Assembly: GCA_012798025.1 (NCBI GenBank)
Contig: JAAZNX010000129.1
Location: forward strand, 1-15,928
Source: Methanothrix sp.
GTDB taxonomy: Archaea > Halobacteriota > Methanosarcinia > Methanotrichales > Methanotrichaceae
DNA length: 15,928 bases
Reading direction: 5' to 3'
Part shown: piece by piece, positions 6,329 to 13,983 of the stretch
How the letters are laid out: each line of letters opens with the position of its first letter
Position numbering within the stretch: the stretch's first letter is position 1
Notes under the pieces: generated by a model
Seen by the model: only the letters and a program-made list of their open reading frames with translations
Database searches by the model: none
Told to the model about the DNA's origin: nothing
Made by a program: the position numbers and the translations under genes

Positions 6329-7237
6329 CTATCGGATGAGATCTAGCGCGATGATGCAATAAATCAGAAACAAAAGAGTGCCTTCTAGGCGTGTGATAGT
6401 GTTATTGATGGACATGAAACCCAGAAGTATTGAGAGCAGGGTCATGGCAGGGAGGGTGGCGAAGAGAAAGGAGCTATCAGCAGAGACCACGCCAAATAAG
6501 GAGCTGCTGCCCAATATTATCAGGGAATTGAATGTATTTGAGCCTAGAACGTTGCCCATTGCAATCTCCGCTCTTCCACTTCTGGCGGCCATCACAGTAG
6601 TGGCAATCTCAGGCAGAGACGTTCCCAGAGCAACAAAGAAGAAGGCTATTTGCGACTCACTTAACCCCAGGTTATCTGATATGGCCAGTGCGGAAGAGAC
6701 CAGATATCTGGCGCCGATGTAAAGCAGTGCCAATCCCAGAAAAAAGCCCAGGAGGTGCCTTAAATCAAACCCTTCACTCGTTTTATTATCTGATTCGCGA
6801 TGCTGGGAGATCTCATGATAAATAAAAGCCAAATACATTGATATCAGTAGTAAGCCTTCAATCCATGTTATGCGAAGGTCTATGAATACGACGAATGTAG
6901 CTGCTACGGAGGCGAGCAGAAAGGGTATATCGATGTCCGTTATCTGTCTGCTTACATAAATGGGATAAAGCATGCTGGCAAATCCGAGCGCCAGGCCAAT
7001 GTTGGCCACATTGGAGCCCAAAGCATTGCCTACAACAATGCTTGGATGGCCAGATAGCATGGCGACGATGGATGATGCCATCTCGGGCAGGGACGTTCCA
7101 AAGGCAACGATGGTCGCGCCGATAACGAATTCCGAGACCCCAGCGGCTCTAGCTATGTGTCGAGCGCTATTGGTAAGGAACTTTGCACCAAAGAAAAGGG
7201 CTGGGAGGCTTAGGAAAAATATGAGATATTCAAGCAT
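6329..7237 (-). CDS. Sodium/calcium exchanger family membrane transporter (CaCA)
   Basis: The integral membrane protein has 302 residues and about ten hydrophobic segments in two homologous halves joined by a hydrophilic loop (about residues 141-160). Each half carries the alpha-repeat signature of cation/Ca2+ exchangers: GTSLPE (47-52, E52) with GNALGSNVANIG (70-81), and GTSLPE (205-210, E210) with GNVLGSNTFNSL later. The two acidic residues are the expected cation ligands. The second repeat has an FFFVALGT lead-in where many relatives keep a G-x-T/V motif. The length is normal for prokaryotic YrbG/NCX_Mj-type exchangers. It should exchange Na+ (or H+) for Ca2+ across the cytoplasmic membrane, although ion preference cannot be read reliably. 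AAAGGTGTG precedes the ATG with good spacing, and a TATA box lies at 7279-7287. It may lead an operon with mmp10. Confidence 0.93.
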   Translation of the reverse strand: MLEYLIFFLSLPALFFGAKFLTNSARHIARAAGVSEFVIGATIVAFGTSLPEMASSIVAMLSGHPSIVVGNALGSNVANIGLALGFASMLYPIYVSRQITDIDIPFLLASVAATFVVFIDLRITWIEGLLLISMYLAFIYHEISQHRESDNKTSEGFDLRHLLGFFLGLALLYIGARYLVSSALAISDNLGLSESQIAFFFVALGTSLPEIATTVMAARSGRAEIAMGNVLGSNTFNSLIILGSSSLFGVVSADSSFLFATLPAMTLLSILLGFMSINNTITRLEGTLLFLIYCIIALDLIR

Positions 7238-7278
7238 TGAAGCACACCTTTGAAGCTCATACCATAATAATCTATCGA

Positions 7279-7287
7279 GATATATTG
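7279..7287 (-). promoter_or_regulatory. TATA box for the exchanger gene
   Basis: The minus strand reads CAATATATC, about 46 bases upstream of the ATG at 7237. That predicts a transcript start near 7257 and a ~20-base leader that includes the AAAGGTGTG ribosome-binding site. Confidence 0.45.
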
Positions 7288-7342
7288 CTTATGTTAGTCG
7301 TGTTTGAACGCTGTTTAATGACACTTCATCAAATAGGAAAAT

Positions 7343-7350
7343 GATATATA
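7343..7350 (+). promoter_or_regulatory. TATA box with BRE-like element for smc
   Basis: GATATATA at 7343-7350 is preceded by the purine-rich string GGAAAAT, which resembles a TFB recognition element. Expected transcription begins near 7374, leaving a ~90-base leader before the TTG at 7466. The rest of the 228-base intergenic stretch shows no other convincing element. Confidence 0.4.
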
Positions 7351-7465
7351 CATCCTTGAATACATACTTAAGTTAAAGTATTAAATCACTGGTTGGCAAG
7401 CCCCCCTGAGGAATTGACTGGCATGCGCCGAGAGTTTACAGGAATCATGCAAATGGAGGTAACCT

Positions 7466-10400
7466 TTGTACATCAAAGAGGTTGAGCTCAAGAATTTCAA
7501 ATCCTTTGGGAAAAACATCAGGGTTCCTCTGAAGAACGACTTCGTGACGATCACAGGTCCTAACGGCAGCGGCAAGTCTAATGTTGTCGATGCCCTGCTC
7601 TTCGCACTTTGCCTCTCCAGTTCACGGGCCATGCGAGCTGAGAGGCTTCCTGATCTGATTTATCGTGGAGAGGGCGGCAAGAACCCGGACTATGCCCAGG
7701 TCACAGTTCGACTGGATAACACGAGTCGCCTTTTTCCTTTGGACCAGGACATCATCGAAGTCTCCAGGAAGATCAAGGTAAACCACGATAAGTACGCTTC
7801 GTCTTATTATTTCAATGGAAAGGCATGCAGCCAGGCGGAACTCCAGGATCAGCTCTCCAAGGCGGGCATCACTCCAGAGAGCTACAACATAGTCATGCAG
7901 GGCGATGTGACTCGCATCATCGAGATGACGCCTGTGGAAAGGCGCAAGATCGTGGATGAGATCGCAGGCGTGGCAGAGTTCGACGAGAAGAAAAAGAAGG
8001 CTATGGATGAGCTGGATGTGGTGCGCGAGCGCATCGCAAGGGTGGACGTCATCCTCGAGGAGGTGAGTGTGCAGCTTGCCAGGTTGAAGGAAGAACGCGA
8101 CAAAGCCCTCTCCTACCAGGCTCACCGCGAGGAATTGAGAAGGCAAGAGGCTTTTTTGCTCCTGGCCAGGCTGAAGGAAGCGTCCGCTGAGCTTTCAGGA
8201 CTGGAGGACGAAATTCGCAGTCTCAAAGCCAAGAACGAAAATCTTCTGCATAGGTCTGAGGGCAAGAAGGCTGAGCTTGCAGCCCTCGATGAACGACTGC
8301 AAAGCCTCAGCTCAAAGATCACTCACAAGGGTGAAGATGAGCAGATTGAGGTGAAGCGCAGGATCGAGGAGCTAAAAGGAGAGATAGCTCGCGGGGCCAG
8401 CAGGAGAGAGATGGCCGAGATGGCTATTGCTGAGGCGGAGGGACAGCAGAAGACCTGCTTTATTCAGATCGGAAACATAAACCAGGAGCTGGAGGAGCTG
8501 GCAGAGAAGGTGAGGGACGCCAGTTTGCGCGGGGCAAGCCTGAAGGGTGAACTGGATGACCAGATGGAAGCTCTCTCTTTGGCCCAGCAAAAGCTCGCCT
8601 TGGCCGATGCCAAGTACTCTCTTATAAGGGACGAGCTTTCAGGGGCGCGTGCCCTACGGGAGGAGGCAAAAGCAAAACTGGGCGATCTGGTGAGGGAGAG
8701 AGATCGGCTGCTGGATGCTACGCGACGCTGCGACCTGGAACGGGAGGAGCTCTCTGAGGGCATCAAGGAGGCTACGGACGCTTTGGGCACTGTGGACCGC
8801 GAATCAGAGCAGCTCAGGACAGAGCTGGCAGCTCTGAATGGCAAGGCCATGGAGCAGGAACGCGACAGGGACGACCTGGAAGCAGGCCGATTGCATCTTC
8901 GCAGGGAGATTGCTGAAGCTGAAAGAGAGTTACAGCGGCTTCAAAGCGAGTATGCCCGCGCCGACGGCCGTCTGAGGGCAACGGAAGACAAAGCAGGCTA
9001 CAGCAGGGCAGTGGATGCGGTCAGATCGGCCATGAAAAGGCAGATGCTGCAGGGTCTTTACGGGACTATAGCGGAGCTTGGAAACGTAGGTCCACGCTAT
9101 TCTGCCGCCCTTGAAGTAGCAGCAGGAGGGCGATTGCAAAGCATCGTCGCAGCCACGGATGCAGATGCCGCTTATGCTATCGAATACCTGAAGAGGTCTC
9201 AGATCGGCCGGGCAACCTTTCTGCCCCTCAATAAGCTGGATCGGGGCAGCCTCTCCTCCAAGCCAAACCATCCCGGGGTCGTTGACTTTGCCCTGAACCT
9301 TGTGGACTTCGACCCCAAGTTCATGCCCGCCTTTTGGTACGTCTTCAGGGACACTTTGGTGGTGGAGAGCCTGAATCATGCCAGGCAGCTCATGGGCAGA
9401 TATCGGATGGTAACACTGGAAGGAGATCTCGTTGAGAAGTCTGGAGCCATGACCGGCGGCCACTACCGCTCCAAGATGAGGTTCGCAGCGGAAGAGGAGA
9501 AAAAGTTGAAAGAGTTATCCGAGAGGATAGCATCGGCGGAGTCCGGGCGCAACACATACCTTGACAAATTGGATCGAATCGAGGAGCAGATTGCTCGTAT
9601 TACAAGAGAGGTTGAAGAGCTGAACAAGGCGATATCCAGGAAGACCTTCCAGCTCGACGAGCTCGCCGCCTCCAAGCCCAGGCTGCAGAGGTCCATTCAG
9701 GAGAGGCAAGAGCGGCTGGTGCAGATGGAAAGGGATGCTTTGACCTTCAAAGAGCAGCTCGATCAGCTCGATGTGGAGATCAAAAAGACTGAGGACGTCT
9801 TGGGAGAGGTGCAGCAGAAGATCGAGAGGCTCGAAGGCGATCTTTCGGGCTCTGAGATTCCAGAACTGAACAAAAAAGCCGACTGCGCACAAATGGAGAT
9901 CAAGCGCCTTCAGGAGAGGCTGGCAGGCATAGACGCCGAGGTTCTAAAGTACAAGCTTCGGGAGGAGAGTGGCCAGGAGAAGCTGTTGGAGCTCCAGGCT
10001 CGAAGGGAGGCTCTGGATGTGCAGAAGATGGATGCTCTGCAGCGAAAAGATGCAGCTGCAGCAGAGATTCTGTCTTTGGAAGAGCAGCTCAAAGCTTCAC
10101 AGGAGCGCGAGGCTGAGATCGAGGTTGAGCTGCACGGCCTGAAGGGCGAGAGGGGTGAGCTGCTGGAAATCATCCTCAGCCTGCAAAGGGACGTGGATCA
10201 GGCAGAGAGGGAGATGGACAGAATCGACGCCAGGCTTTCAGCCACGCTGTCAGCCAGAGATGCCATCCAGTTAAGGGTAAACGGCCTGCGCACAGAGATC
10301 GAGTCCTGTGGCGTAGATTGCGCAGAAGAGCCGCCCCAGAGCGAGACGGTGGCAGAGAAGATCAGGGCCCTGGAAAAGGCCATGAAGGACCTTGAGCCAG

Positions 10401-10981
10401 TGAACATGCTGGCAATCGAGGAGTACGATCATGTCAAGATGCGGCACGACATATTGCAGCAGAGACGGACTACTCTGAGCGATGAGCGCAAGGCCATCAT
10501 TGACAAGCTGGAAAAATATGATCAGATGAAGCGAGATGCATTCCTTGCCAGCTTCACCGAGATCAACAAGAACTTCAAGCAGATCTTCCAGGAGCTTTCC
10601 AATGGCGAGGGCGATCTGATCCTGGAAAATCCCGAGGACCCACTTTCAGGAGGCATGAGCATCAAGGCCAGGCCCGCAGGCAAGCCCTTCCACCGTTTGG
10701 AGGCCATGTCAGGAGGCGAGAAGAGCCTGACTGCCCTCTCCTTCATATTCTCCATCCAGATGTACCGGCCAGCGCCATTCTATGCCATGGACGAGATCGA
10801 TATGTTTCTGGATGGGGCCAATGTGGAGCGCGTGGCCAAGCTGATAAAGAAGATCTCCAACAAGGCCCAGTTCATAGTAGTCTCCTTGCGAAAGCCCATG
10901 ATTTTGCAGTCGAAGTTTACCCTGGGCGTAACTATGCAGGAGGACAACCTGTCCACCGTAACTGGCATTTGTACCAGCTAG
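7466..10981 (+). CDS. smc: SMC chromosome segregation ATPase
   Basis: The 1171-residue protein has the full five-part SMC layout. An N-terminal ATPase half carries Walker A GPNGSGKSN (31-39). Long coiled coils (about 165-510 and 665-1015) flank a hinge (about 525-665, including GLYGTIAELG and a closing SGAMTGG). The C-terminal ATPase half has the ABC signature MSGGEKS near 1081 and Walker B/D-loop YAMDEIDMFLDGANV near 1106-1120. It dimerises through the hinge and, with kleisin ScpA, forms an archaeal condensin-like ring that organises and segregates the chromosome. The start is TTG at 7466, decided by a strong GGAGGT at 7455-7460 five bases upstream; the protein begins YIKEVELKNFKSFG, as SMC proteins do. 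scpA follows at once on the same strand. The length is normal for the family (about 1150-1200). Confidence 0.97.
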   Translation: MYIKEVELKNFKSFGKNIRVPLKNDFVTITGPNGSGKSNVVDALLFALCLSSSRAMRAERLPDLIYRGEGGKNPDYAQVTVRLDNTSRLFPLDQDIIEVSRKIKVNHDKYASSYYFNGKACSQAELQDQLSKAGITPESYNIVMQGDVTRIIEMTPVERRKIVDEIAGVAEFDEKKKKAMDELDVVRERIARVDVILEEVSVQLARLKEERDKALSYQAHREELRRQEAFLLLARLKEASAELSGLEDEIRSLKAKNENLLHRSEGKKAELAALDERLQSLSSKITHKGEDEQIEVKRRIEELKGEIARGASRREMAEMAIAEAEGQQKTCFIQIGNINQELEELAEKVRDASLRGASLKGELDDQMEALSLAQQKLALADAKYSLIRDELSGARALREEAKAKLGDLVRERDRLLDATRRCDLEREELSEGIKEATDALGTVDRESEQLRTELAALNGKAMEQERDRDDLEAGRLHLRREIAEAERELQRLQSEYARADGRLRATEDKAGYSRAVDAVRSAMKRQMLQGLYGTIAELGNVGPRYSAALEVAAGGRLQSIVAATDADAAYAIEYLKRSQIGRATFLPLNKLDRGSLSSKPNHPGVVDFALNLVDFDPKFMPAFWYVFRDTLVVESLNHARQLMGRYRMVTLEGDLVEKSGAMTGGHYRSKMRFAAEEEKKLKELSERIASAESGRNTYLDKLDRIEEQIARITREVEELNKAISRKTFQLDELAASKPRLQRSIQERQERLVQMERDALTFKEQLDQLDVEIKKTEDVLGEVQQKIERLEGDLSGSEIPELNKKADCAQMEIKRLQERLAGIDAEVLKYKLREESGQEKLLELQARREALDVQKMDALQRKDAAAAEILSLEEQLKASQEREAEIEVELHGLKGERGELLEIILSLQRDVDQAEREMDRIDARLSATLSARDAIQLRVNGLRTEIESCGVDCAEEPPQSETVAEKIRALEKAMKDLEPVNMLAIEEYDHVKMRHDILQQRRTTLSDERKAIIDKLEKYDQMKRDAFLASFTEINKNFKQIFQELSNGEGDLILENPEDPLSGGMSIKARPAGKPFHRLEAMSGGEKSLTALSFIFSIQMYRPAPFYAMDEIDMFLDGANVERVAKLIKKISNKAQFIVVSLRKPMILQSKFTLGVTMQEDNLSTVTGICTS

Positions 10982-10989
10982 AGGCGACC

Positions 10990-11676
10990 TTGACAGAAGA
11001 TCCATCCACTCCAGATATTCGAAAAGACCGCGAAGAGTTCGAGTTTGGCGAGCCTGCGGAAGTTTTGGTAGAGCTTGCCAAGCGAGGTGAGATAGACCCA
11101 TGGGACATCGACATAGCTCAAACCACAGAGAAATTCCTGAAGTACATCGATTCTCTGCAGAAGCGTGACCTGAGGATCCCCGCCAGAACGCTGCTTTACG
11201 CTAGCGTCCTACTGCGCATGAAGTCCGATCAACTGGAAGGGCAAAAGGAGGAAGCTCTCGAACAAGAGCCAGAAGAGCTGGAACCGCCAGAGGCGTTGCA
11301 GGTCGATGCACTTCCCCAGCCGCCCGTGAGACGGCACACAAAGAGGCCCGTAACATTGGATGAGCTCATCGTAGAGCTGAAGAAGGCGGAGATGGTAGGC
11401 CGCAGGAAGGCAATGCGGGAGAGGTGGCCGAGCACTGAGGAAACTGCTATGGATCTCTCCCATGATGAGGGAATTGAGGACAGGATTCGTGCGCTAGGAC
11501 CGATACTGGAGGACATGTTTGTTGGAAGAAAGAAGGTCTTGTTCCGGGACATAAACAGCAAGAGCGAGGACGGAGTTACCAATTACATCTCATTGCTGTT
11601 TATGGCACACAGAAAACAGGTATGGCTGGAGCAGGAAGAGATATTCGGGGATCTGTACGTTAGCAGGCATCCGTGA
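10990..11676 (+). CDS. scpA: ScpA, kleisin subunit of the SMC condensin complex
   Basis: From TTG at 10990 the protein has 228 residues. The N-terminal part (EFGEPAEVLVELAKRGEIDPWDIDIAQTT, given here as a span of residues 19-47) is the ScpA/Rec8-type helical domain that binds the SMC neck, and RIPARTLLYASVLLRMKSDQL continues the family pattern. A Glu/Pro-rich linker (about 84-115) follows. The C-terminal region (SLLFMAHRKQVWLEQEEIFG) fits the winged helix that contacts the SMC head. The start is a choice: TTG 10990 has GAGG at 10981-10984, five bases upstream, whereas the earlier in-frame TTG at 10969 overlaps smc and lacks a ribosome-binding site. The gap from the smc stop is 8 bases, so the two are certainly cotranscribed. 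No scpB follows. Confidence 0.9.
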   Translation: MTEDPSTPDIRKDREEFEFGEPAEVLVELAKRGEIDPWDIDIAQTTEKFLKYIDSLQKRDLRIPARTLLYASVLLRMKSDQLEGQKEEALEQEPEELEPPEALQVDALPQPPVRRHTKRPVTLDELIVELKKAEMVGRRKAMRERWPSTEETAMDLSHDEGIEDRIRALGPILEDMFVGRKKVLFRDINSKSEDGVTNYISLLFMAHRKQVWLEQEEIFGDLYVSRHP

Positions 11677-11678
11677 TG

Positions 11679-11685
11679 TTTTTTT
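11679..11685 (+). terminator. T7 tract ending the smc-scpA transcript
   Basis: Seven consecutive T residues lie 2 bases after the scpA stop. Archaeal RNA polymerase commonly stops at such T runs without a hairpin. The following gene has its own AT-rich upstream region and ribosome-binding site. Confidence 0.5.
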
Positions 11686-11697
11686 GTTGACCCTTCG

Positions 11698-11788
11698 CCA
11701 AAGTTGTTATGAATGGGTTAGGGCATAAATTAGCCTCTCTGTGTCCTGAATTTGATGTATTGGATAATAATTTAACCAAAATTGTTAT
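11698..11788 (+). promoter_or_regulatory. Repeated CCAAA(G/A)TTGTTAT motif and inverted repeat upstream of the binding-protein gene
   Basis: CCAAAGTTGTTAT (11698-11710) and CCAAAATTGTTAT (11776-11788) differ at one base and lie 78 bases apart. The second copy is also the right arm of an inverted repeat: ATAATAATTT (11764-11773) against AAATTGTTAT (11779-11788), with one mismatch. The region is very AT-rich and must hold the promoter. It could be an operator for a metal- or cofactor-responsive repressor; this is inference from position. Confidence 0.35.
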
Positions 11789-11846
11789 TAAGAATAATGT
11801 TGTAGTTATGTTGATATCTTATTAACTACTCAAAGGAGGGGTTATA

Positions 11847-12959
11847 ATGAATAATAGAACATCATTGATATCGGCTGTATCATCGCTGTTATTGCTGGTC
11901 CTTCTGGGCACGTTTGCCGCATCAGGAGCAGACTATCCCCTGACCATCACAGACTCCGCAGGACGAGAGATCACTTTCACAGTGCCAGTGGAACGCGTGA
12001 TAGTGCTCAACTCCGATGCAGCTGAGGCTGTGGCAATGCTTGGTGCAACTGACATGGTCGTTGGCGTCTCGGATACTGTGACGAAAAAAGGTTACTACTT
12101 CCCACAACTTAAGAAAAAGCAGAGCGTTGGCAAGTGGAACCAACCGGATTATGAGATGATAGGGGAGATCGCGAAGGGTGGCGAAGAGAGCATCAAGCCC
12201 GACATCATAGTGATCGGCTACAGCTATCCAGACAAGTCCTACGGCATCTATGGAGTGGAGAAGGGATTGAAACCATTCCAGAATATCCAGGCAGTGGCTT
12301 TGGACTTTTACAAGGCTGAGAATATGACCCGTGAGATTGAGATCTTGGGCAAGATCCTGAACAAAGAAGATGCAGCTCAGGATTATATCAACTGGTATGA
12401 TAGTAAGATCTCCGAAGTGGAGCAGGCTGTGAAAGACCAAAACAAGCCCAAGGTTTATGCCGAATGGAGCTCTACAGCAGGCGATCTTTCAACCCTTGGC
12501 TCCGGTTCGGGCTTTGATCAGGTTTTGAGCAAGGCCAATGGATATAATATTGCCAAAAAGCTAAATGATGCATATCCTAAAGTGGGCTGGGAGTGGGTCA
12601 TAACCCAAAATCCGGAAGTAATAATCAAGAGGCAGACTCAATCCTCAACACAAACACAGATCGGCTGGCAAGAGGGGCCTTCTTCGGACACTGTCTCTCT
12701 TGAAAATGTGAGAAATGGAATCCTGTCCCGCTCAGGCGCAAGCGGCATTTCTGCAGTCAAGGCGAATAAAGTTTACGTAATGGACTGGGATGTTCTAAAC
12801 GGCCTGGATCAGGTCGTGGGCATAACCTATTTGGCAAAATTGCTCCATCCCAGCGTGGATCTTGACCCAATCAGCGTTCATAAAGAATACCTGAAACGTC
12901 TGGGCCTTGAATATCCAGAGGGAAGAACCTTCGTGTACCCAGAGCTGCCTAGCAAGTAG
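11847..12959 (+). CDS. ABC-type substrate-binding protein, iron/cobalamin (PF01497-like) class
   Basis: The 370-residue protein has a signal peptide (SLLLLVLLGTFAASGA, residues about 13-28) and then the opening of periplasmic-binding-protein family 2: YPLTITDSAGREITFTVPVERVIVLN, spanning residues 30-55. AEAVAMLGATDMVVGVSD, a mid-protein helical backbone, and WEWVITQNPEVIIKR in the second lobe follow. Such proteins capture iron chelates, heme or corrinoids for an ABC importer. Ligand cannot be told from sequence; a corrinoid would suit a methanogen with B12-dependent enzymes, but that is guesswork. The signal peptide lacks a lipobox Cys and there is no C-terminal membrane segment, so its anchoring is unclear. 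AAAGGAGGGG (11832-11841) is an excellent ribosome-binding site for this ATG. No permease or ATPase gene is adjacent; the next gene is convergent. Confidence 0.88.
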   Translation: MNNRTSLISAVSSLLLLVLLGTFAASGADYPLTITDSAGREITFTVPVERVIVLNSDAAEAVAMLGATDMVVGVSDTVTKKGYYFPQLKKKQSVGKWNQPDYEMIGEIAKGGEESIKPDIIVIGYSYPDKSYGIYGVEKGLKPFQNIQAVALDFYKAENMTREIEILGKILNKEDAAQDYINWYDSKISEVEQAVKDQNKPKVYAEWSSTAGDLSTLGSGSGFDQVLSKANGYNIAKKLNDAYPKVGWEWVITQNPEVIIKRQTQSSTQTQIGWQEGPSSDTVSLENVRNGILSRSGASGISAVKANKVYVMDWDVLNGLDQVVGITYLAKLLHPSVDLDPISVHKEYLKRLGLEYPEGRTFVYPELPSK

Positions 12960-12987
12960 AGGCTCTGGCAGCAATCTTCTTTTTAGA

Positions 12988-13983
12988 TCAGAGGCTTTCG
13001 TACACCTTTTGGATGGTCCTCTCGTTCATCTCCCAGAACCTGTAGTCCTCCTCTGCAAGCTTCTCTGGTTCTCGCTCAATGTTCTCCAATATCGCGTCCT
13101 TCAATTCTGCGCTCTTCACAACCACTAAGTTCTTTCTTTGCTCTTCTGCGGTCACGCCTGAAGCAACTACGATCTTTCCAAGTGCCAGGTACTCGTTGAG
13201 CTTCCAGACGCTTTTTTCAGTGGAGTATGCACTCAGAGCATTTTCCCTTCTTGGTATCAGGCAGAGCCCGGCTTTTCTCAAAATGGCGGCAATCCTCTCG
13301 TGCGGCTGCCAGCCGAGTTCCAACACATTTGCGGGCTTTCTCCAGAGGTACCACTGAGCAAATGGCCCACCTCCTATTACCCAGAACTTCTGCTCGGGTA
13401 TGGCTCTTGCAGCCTCCAGGAGCTGTTCTATCCCTTCTTGGGTGCAGATCCTTCCTATGAATACTATCGGCTCTTTTCCGGGCGTGACTGCCCATTCCGG
13501 GCTATCGAAGTCGGCCTTCGTCTCTAGGAAAGAGCGGTATGGATAGTTGGGAATCACATGCACCTCTTTTCCTGGTGCATACTCCGACACCTTACGCTTC
13601 AGCGGAGCATTGACTGTTGTGATTATGTCAGCGCACTTTGCCAGCTCCCTCTCGAAGCGCTCAGCGAATATCCTGCCCGGTGCGCCAAAGGTCTGCTGAA
13701 CCTCGATGCCCCAGGGGGATCTGTAGTCATAAATGAGCTTTTCGAAAGCCACTCCCCGCAGACCTGCGAAGCCGTGATAGATCACGTCAGGAACGTTGAA
13801 GATATGCACGACGTCTGGCTTTTTCTCTTTCGCAATCTTCTTTGCCAGGCCGGATATTGTGATCCAATTCCTGGTCTTGAAAGAGGGAATTATCACCTCA
13901 TGCCCCTGAGACTGCAAAGTCCTGCCGAACATCTTCAGGCGAGTGGTCTTATCTGGCTGGTTGGCTAAAAGCAATATCTTCAA
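12988..13983 (-). CDS. Glycosyltransferase, GT4-like (group 1)
   Basis: The 331-residue protein has the GT-B layout: an N-terminal domain starting MKILLLANQPDKTTRLKMFG with DVVHIFNVPDV near residues 57-67, and a C-terminal domain with IVFIGRICTQEGIEQLLEAA, VIGGGP, LELGWQPHERIAAILRKA and the donor-site stretch KLNEYLALGKIVVAS. It should transfer a sugar from an NDP-sugar to a glycan or lipid-linked acceptor on the cytoplasmic side of the membrane. The start is TTG (13983-13981) with GAGGGTG about eight bases upstream. The wecB stop overlaps this start by 3 bases (TTGA), so the genes are translationally coupled, and the donor may be the UDP-sugar made by the two upstream enzymes. Specificity is unknown. 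Confidence 0.88.
   Translation of the reverse strand: MKILLLANQPDKTTRLKMFGRTLQSQGHEVIIPSFKTRNWITISGLAKKIAKEKKPDVVHIFNVPDVIYHGFAGLRGVAFEKLIYDYRSPWGIEVQQTFGAPGRIFAERFERELAKCADIITTVNAPLKRKVSEYAPGKEVHVIPNYPYRSFLETKADFDSPEWAVTPGKEPIVFIGRICTQEGIEQLLEAARAIPEQKFWVIGGGPFAQWYLWRKPANVLELGWQPHERIAAILRKAGLCLIPRRENALSAYSTEKSVWKLNEYLALGKIVVASGVTAEEQRKNLVVVKSAELKDAILENIEREPEKLAEEDYRFWEMNERTIQKVYESL

Noticed and set aside
5548..6339. 263-codon plus-strand frame opposite mmp10
   Set aside because: It is a shadow of mmp10 on the other strand, with no domain or ribosome-binding site.
7622..8146. 174-codon minus-strand frame inside smc
   Set aside because: It is an antisense shadow of the smc ATPase head; its His/Leu-rich translation is typical of reversed coiled-coil codons.
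10969..10989. Alternative TTG start of scpA overlapping smc
   Set aside because: It has no ribosome-binding site, while TTG 10990 has GAGG at ideal spacing. The difference is only seven residues.
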